A stretch of 64,000 nucleotides of DNA. Source: Helianthus annuus (lineage: Eukaryota; Streptophyta; Magnoliopsida; Asterales; Asteraceae). Below the pieces are notes generated by a model. The model made no database searches, was not told where the DNA came from, and saw nothing but the letters and a program-made list of their open reading frames with translations. The position numbers and the translations under genes are program-made. Where the stretch lies: positions 111,554,821-111,618,820 of the forward strand of contig NC_035437.2 in the NCBI RefSeq assembly GCF_002127325.2. Reading direction: 5' to 3'. Below are positions 50,508-61,467 of the stretch, piece by piece (position 1 is the stretch's first letter; each line of letters opens with the position of its first letter).

Positions 50508-51240
50508 ACAACCCTCGTAAAAATCACCCCTAAACGTTCCTAATATACCCCGTATACTCATAAACGAATCCTAATAATCTTAATTTTAACAAAAATCAAA
50601 TAAAACAAATATTATTGGCCGCTTGCGGGGCGCGACAAGGGTCAGATGACTCACAAACGGCGAGAAAGAGAATGGACTCACAAACTGTGAGAAAAAGAGA
50701 ATGAACTCACATTGTAGACTTAGATAATGTTATAGCTTCCTGTTGGTGTTCCTGATTGTTATCTACTAAAAATAAACAATGCACACGTGTTAGTAAATTA
50801 ACCCAAATCACATTAGCCATACAACACGAGACAAAACTTCAACGAACTGAGTTAGGCAGAGCCTTAACATGCGTTACGGAGCCCTAGATCAATCGGGTAG
50901 GGTAACGAATAAGTGATTGGGGTTTAAAATACTTACAAAGAGGCAGAGCTTCGCGTTTTAGGGGTATAATGCCCGTTAATGTTGCACTATATTGTCTGAG
51001 AGAGAAATAAAATTTGAGCGAGGAACAAATGAGGCTGAAAGCCTCAATTTATAGGCTCGAACAGGGGCGGCTCGCGCCCCGCGAGTCCCCACCCACTCTC
51101 CTTCGCGGCACGCAAGCCATCTAGACTAGGGTTTAGGCTTGGCGAATCACCACCTAGCTTCACCACGTTATTAGACACGTGGCTCAAGGGGTTTCCGCCA
51201 TCTGACCCTTGGTCGCGCCCCGCGACTCACCTGGAGAGCC
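50508..51240 (-). mobile_element. LTR-like promoter segment, minus strand, with GC-rich palindromes
   Basis: Plus-strand edge TATAACAACCCTCG resembles a TGTAACAACCC LTR end with one change. On the minus strand a TATA box CCTATAAATTG (51056-51046) is preceded by words CTCGCGCCCCGCGAG and GTCGCGCCCCGCGAC (51063-51232); a similar GCGGGGCGCGAC occurs at 50625. Outer end not found. Confidence 0.45.
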
Positions 51241-53734
51241 AATAATACTTAACAGTGATTGAGTCTATGTATTCTACAATTGCTGCCGGTATGTGGGGTT
51301 TTGTATACACTACTTGTAATCCGTTACTATTGGATGACGAGTTAGCAAATGAGTAACATGACAACAGTCATGGAACTGTGAACATGACAAATACTGAATG
51401 AGTATATTGGTATATATATAAACATTGTAATCGCTCTCAATACTGTAAAGTTATAAAAGCTGTTTTGATTAAACTGGGATGCACTCGCCAGTATTTCTTG
51501 CTGATAAAATCTTTTTAAAACGCGTTTCAGGTAACTTAATGTGAAGCTAAACGCATTCGGGATCTTGGCAATGTTTTATTCGTGCATGAACATAATTGTA
51601 CACCTCGTTCCCATGCCCTTATATTAGGTAAATTATTTTCAGAATTATACTTATGTCAGACTCTTCTCCAGAGCTCCTATTAGTGTCTTTTACTTTATAA
51701 TACTAGCTCTTAACACATAGCATTACTACGTTTCTTTCATCGAATTTATTCCAATTGTATACAATCATTAATTGTACAAACCTAAGTATGCGGCTTGTTT
51801 CTAACTTCCTTTTTAAGCATATCTTATTCATATATTTGCTAATCGAATAAATCGATTTACTTTATACTACTCATTCATCGTATGCCATCTTTCCTTTTGT
51901 TCAAATGAACATGGCCAACAAGCCGAGCATCAGAGTTAGCATTTCTTAACGGTACTTCCCTACTCATAAATTCTATCAGTATTTCCACAGTTACGAGCAT
52001 TCGGGTTCACTACCACCAATTCGCATAACAGTATTATTCAATTGTAACTTTCTATTTAACATCCACAAGTTAAACCATTTACTAACCTCGCTAATTTGGA
52101 ACAAACCAACGTGTAACAACCCGAGTTGACTTGCTCCTTTATGAGTCCATAACTTAATAGGGTTGATCTTGTCCATCGGGTGTCATAAACTTTCGTTCAT
52201 GAGCATTCTTTCACCGTTCTAGGTAGTTTCATCGCATCGTGATTCCTGCCAATCTCATTATAAAATTAGGGGTTTACACATTCCATTCGATTCTTTCATA
52301 CATGATGTTTATCACATCGCCTTATTTATATATTAATACTTTCTCAATTCCTTCGTAAGACATTAGTGCGTTAGACCTATTCATAACAGGTCAATACATG
52401 GCCATTTCTTAATATATCATTCTTGTTATTTATATATATACGTATCGAGGTACATGTTTTAAATCCGTCCCACGGATTTAAATGTAACATCCATACCCTT
52501 CATTCCTTCTATGTTTGAATCCATCTAGCGGCTCCAAACATATCATTCGTACCTTTTCCTCCTTACATGTGTTTTAACAAAAACTTAAAGTTTTACCTGC
52601 CTTCAGCAACTAGGTTTTAAGGTTAGTCATCTTAGTTGTCGAATCATAATTACTTCATTTTAGTTCTATCCATATATGAGTTTTCTTCTTCCTTACACAT
52701 TCAACTACCCAAGTAAATGGGGTTCGGCATAAACACTCTCAATGAGAGTTAAGCATTCACATTCGATTACCCAAATAATTGGGTTTGGCATAAACACTCT
52801 CAACGAGAGTTAAGCATTCACATTCGATTACCCAAATAATTGGGTTTGGCATAAACACTCTCAACGAGAGTTAAGCATTCACATTCGATTACCCAAATAA
52901 TTGGGTTTGGCATAAACACTCTCAATGAGAGTTAAGCATACATATTCCACTACCCAAGTAATTGGGTTTTTCGCTTTTAATCATAACTTCTTCTTTCAAT
53001 CCGTAATACGGATTAAGCTTCTAGCATTCATTAGAGCATTCCAAATCACCCGTTCAAAACGGATGGTAGCTCATTCTTATTCGACTTGTTCGCTAGAACC
53101 GGTCGACTCGCATAACTTTTCATAACCTTCGTTAGCATAACCAAATCCGCAATGGATTTGCTAATTTGCATTCGCTACAACATAGCGCCCGTCTGCTACC
53201 CCGTTCTACCGGGCATACCTGCAACAATTGCCACGGTCTCACGAACGTCGTATGCTTCTTGCGTACTGGCCAGGTGCGCAATCCACACACTAGTTTCGTG
53301 CCTTCGTGTAATCATCGCCTTATGCCCGAGAGATGGGTTTCAGTTTCGTGCATATTTCCAAAACTTCCCCAAGACCACATCATGGCCTTTCGTTTAATAA
53401 TTACCCTCCCAAGGAGACCCCTTCCTTTTTATTTTGACATCAGTATTCATACATTTTAGTATTGTGTACCTGGGGTTAATTTGCCTAGTTGCACCTTCGC
53501 CGCCTTGGCGTTCATCCTATTCTGCATTCATGGATCACCCTCTTCAAACTCTTACGCTTACCTTGCACATAACATACTATTAGTTTCCTTCAAATACATA
53601 ATCTAATACATACTTACATTCGCTTTTGCATTTAGGCCTCGATCGAGTCTTAGATTGTACGGGTTCTTAGTCACGAGAGCACACCGGTTTGAGTTCAAGT
53701 ATCTACCTCTTGTTACTTGATTCTCTCAAACCTG
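51241..53734. other. Mosaic of decayed gypsy sequence
   Basis: No intact gene. 51470-51570 resembles the U5 part of a plus-sense gypsy LTR (ACTCGCCAGTATTTC). 52100 has a TGTAACAACCCGAG start-like motif. 52430-53160 is rich in small hairpins. 53140-53330 reads CNNCHG in a short frame and might be a broken gag zinc knuckle. The parts could not be assembled into one element. Confidence 0.4.
52702..52972. repeat. 61 bp tandem repeat with two hairpins per unit
   Basis: Four units with an exact 61 bp step (AAACACTCTC at 52731, 52792, 52853 and 52914). Each contains ACTCTCAACGAGAGT (or ACTCTCAATGAGAGT) and ACCCAAATAATTGGGT, two short inverted repeats. The outer units are more diverged. Confidence 0.88.
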
Positions 53735-53748
53735 GGCTCTGATACCAA
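53735..53748 (-). other. Primer-binding site (initiator tRNA-Met)
   Basis: Minus strand TTGGTATCAGAGCC next to the LTR end at 53751. It shows a minus-sense gypsy element whose internal part lies to the left. Confidence 0.88.
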
Positions 53749-53750
53749 CT

Positions 53751-56700
53751 TGTTACGCCCTAACACGTTATTAACGAAAGTCGCAGCGGAAGTCCTTGCC
53801 ATAAAACTTCTTACATTATAAACCATACTTCTTACTTGAAAGTTCACTTTTTTTTTTAGAAAATAACTCTTTTATATTAAATACAACAAACTGACTCAAT
53901 TATAAAATAATTGACAGCTTATGTACAATAAATTACATCCTTAGACAACCCCGTACAATCCCTCAAGTGACTCGACCCTCAATCTTTATTCCTTGATGAT
54001 CCTCCGTGACTCGTACCACCTGCATTCACCACATATATTCAAAACATTAGCGCACAATGTATAAACATGATCATTCACATACGCTTCACTTCTCGTTCTC
54101 TATCAAACTTCGAGCATTCCGTCTGCGTATCCATTTCCTAACGAGGCTTCTTAAATGTACCTGCATTACTTATCATTCTCAAGGTACACCGATAATAACG
54201 TTAATCCTCAATGTGTCTAAATCATGCACATATATGTACTTACATACCCACATGCCTATACATCTACAAACGTACATACACTCATACATACCCTTATACA
54301 TACCTTCATACACAACTACATACTTACATAACCTTTCTACAAATAGGCATAAGTACATACACTCATACTCATCATTAAGCATAATTACATATTCCACCAC
54401 ATGCGTACTCTTGGGGTTATAAATAAACATACGTACATACCTACATACCTACTTACATAAGTTCTACATACATATATAATTACATACGAACACACAAACT
54501 TGCTTATCTACAAACGTGCATCCCTATATGCTCATAAGAAACTTACGAATCATCGGGTTGCGTTACGGATGACTTAGAAATACAAATTAAGCAAAACGGA
54601 GAGATGGGCTAGACAGCCCGTCGGCGACGGGGTGGGGACCCGTCGGCGACGGCTTCTTAAAACACCCGTCGCCCAACTTTTCCGTAGCCAGGTAGATAGG
54701 CCGTCGGCCAAAGTGGTGGTTTTGGGAGCCCGTCGGCGACGCCCTCTTGAAACGCCACTTTTCCGCAGTTCCGTTCCATCGTTCGTACGCACTAAAACGC
54801 GCGTAACTTTTGAACCGCTTACCCGTTCGACCTCCCGTTTCTTTCTACATGCTTGTAAATTCACCATTTATCATATGGACCTAAAACCCAACATCCGAGT
54901 TAAGGAAATTCTTGACTTACACGCTCTTGGCCTATTATTCTCTTATGAATTATTCGACCCGTTATGGGTATTTATACATTAAAAGATCTATAACATACAA
55001 AACCCTATACTTCGCTTTCATACTAAACCAAGACATTACTCTAATCGAATAGCTCACTTCTAAATGACTTTTAAGGTCGTTTACCCGAAATCCCCACCAA
55101 GGGCGTTTTTGACAACTTTGCCCCATTATTAACAACAAAGTACTACCTTGCATAAGTAACCAATCCTACTACCTAGTTACGGTTCTTAATCACGCATACC
55201 TTGCTCGGATCAAAGCTGAGATCCGTTTAATACTTCGTCGATATCATACCATTTGTTCCTATTCGACTTCAATTATCATACCTAGTTAAGTTGCATATAA
55301 CTTTACATAAATAACTAAGAAGTGATTACGGAATCACTTACCTTATGGTTCCGTGCTCGTATCCGATTCCTCGCCTCCTCTTGACCCGTTATCATTCCGT
55401 TCTTGAGTCCATGCTAATGTGATCCCTATCCTTTCATGTCATTACAATCACATTATGGTTAGCACAAATGTTCATTCATACTAACATTCATTTCCTTTCA
55501 TTCATACATTACTTGCATTTTTATTAATCAAATACCACATACACAAGGCATAGACTAAAAGTCACCTTGTTCCACACTCACACAACTCAATTATCTTCGT
55601 ACACGGCATGTAGATCACCTAGTACATAACACATTACTTCTTTACTATTATCGTTGTGTCCGAAAGGCTAACCATGTTATAATTTATCGGTTGACTTTCA
55701 GAAAGTCAACCTTCTAGCATATAACTTCTAACTTTTGAACACGCATTCATGTTGATATAGTAGACCATATTAATGACATGATATTCATTTTATACATAAT
55801 GTTTTATGTCACATACAACTACATGATCACCTAGTCACATACACAATATACGCATAATCAATTTACACATACTTATGCTTTCATGGTTCTACATTTGACA
55901 ACCACATTACTAAGTTAGATAATTTAACGAAATTCGTAACATCATCCTTTACTAGTTTGGTCATATGTCATACATTAGTACCCATTCACTTCTTAATCGC
56001 AATTAAGTGCTTAATAAAAACATATGGCGAGCATCGCCCGTTCAAACACAATGTGCAAGCTTCTAATGCATAATTTTGACCAAAACATACATTCAACCCG
56101 AATTCTTGTACTAGTTCCATCTATAGCACATTCGTTAAGTTAGTATACTACTAATTACATCATTACCACGAGTCATTCATATATGTCAAGCCACTTCCTA
56201 AAATCTTACATCCTAACTTCTCTTAGACATTTCATCAAACACTTGGTGGGCATACTACCTTCTAAGCACAATGTACAACTAATTCATGCATAGTCTTCTA
56301 GGTTCTCACTTTCAATTATCAACATAACAAAACATCAAACTAACTCCATACCATATTCAACCTAACTAGCAAGGATGAATCACATACAACATAATATATC
56401 AAGAATTTAAACAAAGATTGGACATGGGTGACATACCCATGTCGCCACTTTTACTAACCCAAACGGGTTTCATCTTCAATCATCAATTAACATCTAATCT
56501 TGTATAACTCACCTTCCATATGATAATTTTAACATATATTCATGCTCAATTTCATAGAAATTCACGGATTTATCATAACCCACTTCATATCAAAATCACC
56601 AAATCATGAATTACAACTTACCAAGTGATTTGTAAGGCTAGATGATCAAGAATCCTTGCACATGCAGTAGAATTAGGCTGGATTCCCTCTTTAATTTGAT

Positions 56701-57027
56701 GAATTTGATGTGGTTAGGGTTTTGTGGGGAAGGTTTCCCCTGGTCTTTCTTCTCGATCGCACACCCCACACTTTCCAAGCACTGGCCATTTTTATTAAGT
56801 GTTTTATTTACACATTTTACATTTTCACCCCCTCATTCTTTTATAACATGACACTTTCCTCATTTCTACATACTAACATAGTTAACCTTCATGCATACCT
56901 AATATTTTAGATTTACTAAGATTTGTAAACCTTTAATAATGGTGAAAATCTATGTTGCCATTTCTTTTCGTTGAAATATTGCGATTGTAATATTATAAGA
57001 TGACATACGAATTTTTGGGGTGTTACA
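53751..57027 (-). mobile_element. gypsy 5' LTR (3277 bp), minus strand
   Basis: Minus sense TGTAACACCCC at 57027 to GGGCGTAACA at 53751, followed by the PBS. It contains a CCCGTCGGCGACGGG-type array at 54606-54757 and a TATA-like TATAAATACCC near 54975, so here the words lie downstream of the likely promoter. 54230-54530 is CATA-rich low-complexity sequence. The inner element is mostly lost. Confidence 0.8.
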
Positions 57028-57170
57028 TCTTTACCCCCTATCATTCAGCCTATAATTAGCCGAAATATTTTGCATTATGATCATCACTTCTCAAGCGAAT
57101 CTCAGGTATTTCTCTCATCTTCTCTGTTTTTATTTTCTTTGGATTTCCTGTTTCTCGGCCGATACCCTTT

Positions 57171-58981
57171 ATGGCATCTCGAACAAGATCCTGGTCGAAT
57201 GAGCCAGTCGCAACCCTAACGAGTCAGAACCTCATACGAGAACCTCAAAATGAAATCTGCTCCTTCAATAACGCTGATATCGCCGCTCTGAAGGATTCTG
57301 GTGCGTTCCCTGCCGGAGTGGTCATTCGCCCCTTTGATCGGGAAGTCCGATCAGACGCGTCGTCGAATGAATGGGTCTGCTTCCTTGCCTATCCCTTTTC
57401 CTTGGGACTCCGGTATCCATTTCCACCCTTTGTTTCTCGTTTCTTTGAGCTTACCGGCCTCAGTTATGCCCAAACCATGCCGATGGTTTGGCGAGTTTTA
57501 ATAGTGCTAAACCAGATTAAATCTCGTCATTGTCCTGACCTGTGCATCGAAGACCTCCCCATAGCATACCGATTGAGATCCCATGGTAACAGCCGCTTTC
57601 TTTTGTTCTCCACTTCCAAGAACCCTTTAGTCCTTAAGGCCACCAAGAATGAAGACCAGAGGCAGCGAAAGTTCTTTTTTGTAAAAAGAGACTCTATTGA
57701 CAAGGGTTTTTATCTGCCGGTTAGATGGTTAACCAAGGGTAGGATCTAGGGTTTTAGGAATATCCCCAACTGTATTCTTAAACTATATCCTAGACTTATA
57801 TCTTGATATTTTGTGCAGCGAATTTCAGAGATCTAGCATCCCCAAGCGCGGAATCAGAGTCCAGGATCAAAGAAATCTACCGACTTCCTGCTAGTGAAAG
57901 AACCTTCTCCCTGTCACTCACAAACTTAAGCCAAAAATCAAGCTCAGAGATGTCTTGTAAGCACACAATTATAATGATTGTAAAGTACAAGAGTTACAAA
58001 TTGAATATTTCTTCCCTCATTCAGTGCCAGTTATCAACCTCGAAGGCTTCCAACTTGACGAGTTGGACAGTTATTCCAGTCTCGCACCTGTCAAGCAAGA
58101 ATCCAACCCGAAGTCATCTGTCACACCAAAGCCTACCAGTTCGAAGACGACTACCGCTCCCAAAGCTCCTCCAGTATCCCGGACCCGGGCCTCTAGCTCC
58201 CGGAAGAGAAAGGAAACAGAGCCTCCCGCTACCCCCCATGTATTTCCATTTGAAAATCATGGGTTTACAGAGTCCGACAAATTCATGACCGGCTTCCTTA
58301 ACCAGGTTAGTATCCTGATCCATATCCTGCAACATATGTTGGTTAAAGTTAATTAAAGTTAATACATGTTTCTTTATTTTGCAGGGTCTTGAACGCCTGG
58401 TATTCCTCTACGAGGATGCATGCGGCACGAATGTTATGCTTGAAAGCCAGCTGAAAAAGGCCGAAGCCACTATCACAGACCAAGCAGCAATCGCTACCGC
58501 TAAATCAGAGCATTACGAGGCCAAATACAAGGCAATGGCCCAAGAGCAGCAGTCCACTATCCAAAAGGTCACCCATAAAGCTCGGGCCAAGATCGACGCC
58601 GCCCAAGTCCAACATGAGCAGGCTATGGCTTCATACCGGGAGAGCCTCAAGAACTCCGTTGTCATCTCCCTTCTCCAGGCCAGACTGAAAATGGCTTACG
58701 AGGCAATGGCTTTGGGCCTTCAATGCCCTTCTTGGAACACCAAGGCCTGGGAGGCGAAATTGAGAGATCTTGTGGGAAATCCTGTGGAGCCTCCTGCCAA
58801 ATCTGCTGTGGAAGAACCTGCCAAGGTGCCTGATGCTAATGCTTCAAAGGATGCTGGTGACGATGCTGGGACAGACGCTGGAGAGAATGCTGGCGGAGAG
58901 AATGCTGCTGATGATGCTGAGAGAAATACCGGGAAGGATGCTGGTGGAGATGCCATGATGAAGGAGGGAGCTGCCCCTTAA
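57171..58981 (+). CDS. Four-exon gene, PF04195-like (putative gypsy-type transposase domain)
   Basis: Exons 57171-57738, 57819-57956, 58025-58305 and 58385-58981, all with GT-AG borders and matching phases, give 1584 bases and 527 residues. Exon 1 (FPAGVVIRPFDREVRSD, RRFFELTGL-like SRFFELTGLSYAQTMP, LPIAYRLRSHGNSRF) matches the plant domain annotated as Transposase (putative), gypsy type. Exon 3 is Ser/Pro/Lys-rich. Exon 4 has a long helical, probably coiled-coil segment and an Ala/Gly/Asp-rich repeat tail (DAGDDAGTDAGENAGG). The function of the family is not established; despite the name it is not a DDE enzyme and may be a retroelement-derived structural protein. The intact frame and higher GC stand out from the decayed neighbours. 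The splice model is mine and untested. Confidence 0.72.
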
Positions 58982-59216
58982 ATGCAACGATGTGGGCGAT
59001 GATGGATATATGTGCCAAGGCCGGAGCCCACTTTTTTAAATTTCATGGTTGTGGTCTGTTTAAACAATTTACTTTCCCTGTCGTCAAACAATTTACATTT
59101 CCTGCACTAGAACAATATGATGACCAAAGGTGGATGGGTCCTGGGTTTCAGGATGAAACCCTTGGTCATCAATTAGTATAAATTGTTTTGAATGACGCAA
59201 CGGTCGTGTTGGTGCA
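58982..59216 (+). other. 3' flank of the PF04195-like gene
   Basis: Probable 3' untranslated sequence up to the copia LTR. Repeated AACAATTTAC phrases and GGTTTCAGGATGAAACC inverted text; no gene. Confidence 0.45.
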
Positions 59217-59635
59217 CGGAATGTCTGTTGACTACGTTTGCATTGAGTCTTAGGTCAAGTTAAGTCAACATAGGAGCTTGAAAGTCAAAATTAGGTTTAA
59301 TATATAGGCTTCGCTTTTAGGGACTTGAGGTTTCGCTCTTATGGTCTCTTTAGGGTTTCGCTTATTAGTACACATGGGGTTTCGCTCATAAGGCATGTCT
59401 TATGAGCGAAATCAGCTGCATATAAATACCTGATGTGTGTATTGAGTCAGAATATTGGAGCGAAACCATGTCATGCTTGGTGTAACGAAACTCTGTCAAA
59501 TTGTATTCAGAAACCATCAATAGAGAAGGAATTGAACGAGAAAAGCTGTGTAACTTCATTTGCATTGATTCCGTCTTTGTATCTGAAGATGAACTACCTT
59601 ATACTGACTGTTTAGGGTTAGAAACCGGTCCAACA
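59217..59635 (+). mobile_element. copia 5' LTR (419 bp) with TTTCGCTTAT word array
   Basis: TGTTGGTGCACGG start, GGTCCAACA end, then AG and PBS TGGTATCAGAGCT (59638-59650). The array of TTTCGCTYWTA words is at 59310-59412, with the TATA box ATATAAATACC at about 59420. Its ends are homologous to the LTR at 12172-12692. Confidence 0.88.
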
Positions 59636-59637
59636 AG

Positions 59638-59650
59638 TGGTATCAGAGCT
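59638..59650 (+). other. Primer-binding site (initiator tRNA-Met)
   Basis: TGGTATCAGAGCT two bases after the LTR at 59635. Confidence 0.9.
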
Positions 59651-60180
59651 CAGAACGAGGAGTTCATACTACTACAGCTTGATTCTACCGAATTCTCTTA
59701 CTTCTACTAACTTTCTCTCATACTTTTTCGATTTGAACTGGTTCCTACGGTTGAAATGGCCTGAATTTCGAATATATTGTGTGAAACATAGTAATAACAA
59801 ACCCTAGAAAGAATCAGATTAAAATACCGCTTAAAAATGGTAAAAACTGATTAAAAACTAGGTTTCGCTTATTCGGACATCAAAAGATTGTGCTTGATTT
59901 CCTCATAAGGCCTTGTAAAGACCTAATTTCCCTCATTTGGACAATCAGGTTTCGCTCATAGGGACACACAAACCTGATTCGCTTACACGGACAAATCTGA
60001 TTTCGCTTTTCTGTCAACATTGATATTTCGCTTATTTGACACTGTGCTATTTCGCTTATTGTGTCAACATACTGATTTCGCTTATTTGTCACAAATTGGT
60101 GATTTCGCTTATTTGTCATCATTTTTCAAAATTTCGAAAATTTTTCTAAGTGTTTGCTGATTTTGAAAGGTACATTCAAG
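59651..60180 (+). other. copia leader with TTTCGCTTATTTG array
   Basis: Non-coding leader between PBS and gag. Positions 59861-60118 hold about nine TTTCGCTTATTTG(G)ACA-type words, an extended form of the word in the LTR's U3. Confidence 0.7.
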
Positions 60181-61074
60181 ATGGATGACATATTCTTGAA
60201 CCCGTTTAGCGACATGTATGCATTCTCTGGAACTTCTGGAAATAATGATACTTCGTCAAGCAAAGAGAATGAGAATCCGCCGAATCCGAAGAAAAAGGAA
60301 GCTTGGGAATCTGAAAGTGCCTTTGGAACCTTCAATAAACCTCCAAAGCTAATGGCTATCAAGGAGTACAGTCGGTGGTCAAGAAAGTTTGAAGATTGGT
60401 TGATGGCATTTGCATTTCCCAGCTGGAGGAGTCTGAAAAACCGTTATCAAGATGGAAACAAAAATGGTGAAACTTTAACTTCAGCTGAGGAGATTGAATC
60501 ATTTGTGGCTGAGCAAAAATGTGTGGCATTGTTATTTCAATCCGTTCGGGAAGACATAATCTCATTGATCGATTATTCAAATGTAAAAGATCTCTGGAAA
60601 AAGCTAGAAACTAAATGTCTAGGAAGTGCTGAAATTGTGAAAAGTAAAAAGAAACTTCTTAGGAAAGAATTTGATTTATTTGGCTGTCTAAAGAATGAAT
60701 CAGTGTCAAAGATGATCGAGAGGTTTGGACATTTGAAACTGGAGCTAGCTAGACATGAAATTACGTATTCTAACGATGAGCTAGTAGACAAGTTGTTCGA
60801 TTCATTACCAGACGAGATGGATTGGAGATATTATGCGTTGATGCTGAAGAACACTATCGAGCCTAAAAAGTTGACTGTGGATTTGTTGATTGAGAGACTT
60901 GAAAGTCACTCATCTTACCAGCAGAATTTGGATTTGTATTATCCAAAAAGCATGATGCCTAAAGCAACTTCTCCCAAGACTGCGTTTTCTGCTGAGAATG
61001 TGTCCACAACAAGCAAAGAAAGTCAAAGCAGTCAAAACAGTGGAAATCACAGTGGTTATCACAATAGATCTTCA
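60181..61074 (+). pseudogene. copia gag, cut by an insertion
   Basis: Starts MDDIFLNPFSDMYAF at 60181; an earlier in-frame TTG is not a likely start. The gag core contains IKEYSRWSRKFEDWL, NVKDLWKKLETKCLGSAE and KLFDSLPDEMDWRYY, as in UBN2-type copia gag. About 298 residues are open, then the LTR of another element begins at 61075 and the frame ends 36 bases later in that LTR. Zinc knuckle and pol are not in the window. Confidence 0.82.
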
Positions 61075-61467
61075 TGTTGGTCCGGTTTTCGCTCCGAATC
61101 GATTGCGTAACGACACGTTCGACGTGCGGAATCCGTGAACGTGCGTGACCGAACACACGAGAATGTACTAATGACGTGATTCTATTGATATGATGTCGTG
61201 TACAAAGCCGTGAATCACGTGGAGAGTCTTTCTCTCTCTAGACTTTCTTTCTCTAGAATTAGATCTCCAAATCTCCAAATGAGCCAAAAGTCTCAAATCT
61301 AAACCCTAAGGCTCCTATTTATAGGCCAAGGCTTATAAGAGATTCCCTCTTATTTACAATAATGCCACCTTGCCTTTTCTCTACTAATTACAACATAAAG
61401 CCTAGAATTAAACAGTTTTCAGTTACGGACTGGATTGACGGAGGCGATAGACATAAATGCACTAACA
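61075..61467 (-). mobile_element. 3' LTR (393 bp) of a minus copia element inserted in gag
   Basis: In minus sense TGTTAGTGCAT at 61467 to GGACCAACA at 61075, preceded by the purine tract CCAAGGGGGAGTC (61480-61468). A TATA box CCTATAAATAG lies at about 61332-61322. No word array is seen in its U3. It interrupts the gag at 60181; the target copy would be CTTCA at 61070-61074, but its partner lies outside the window. Confidence 0.85.

Noticed and set aside
53140..53330. Possible plus-strand gag zinc knuckle (CNNCHG)
   Set aside because: Only part of a CCHC pattern fits, frames are broken, and the region could equally be leader of the minus element. Too weak for a gene call.
54057..54430. Overlapping ORFs of 83-121 codons on both strands
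   Set aside because: CATA-rich low-complexity sequence within an LTR; the peptides are repetitive Tyr/Met/His/Thr without a known domain.
58720..58958. Minus-strand Ala/Ser/Pro-rich ORF
   Set aside because: Shadow of exon 4 of the plus-strand gene, produced by its Ala/Gly/Asp repeat.
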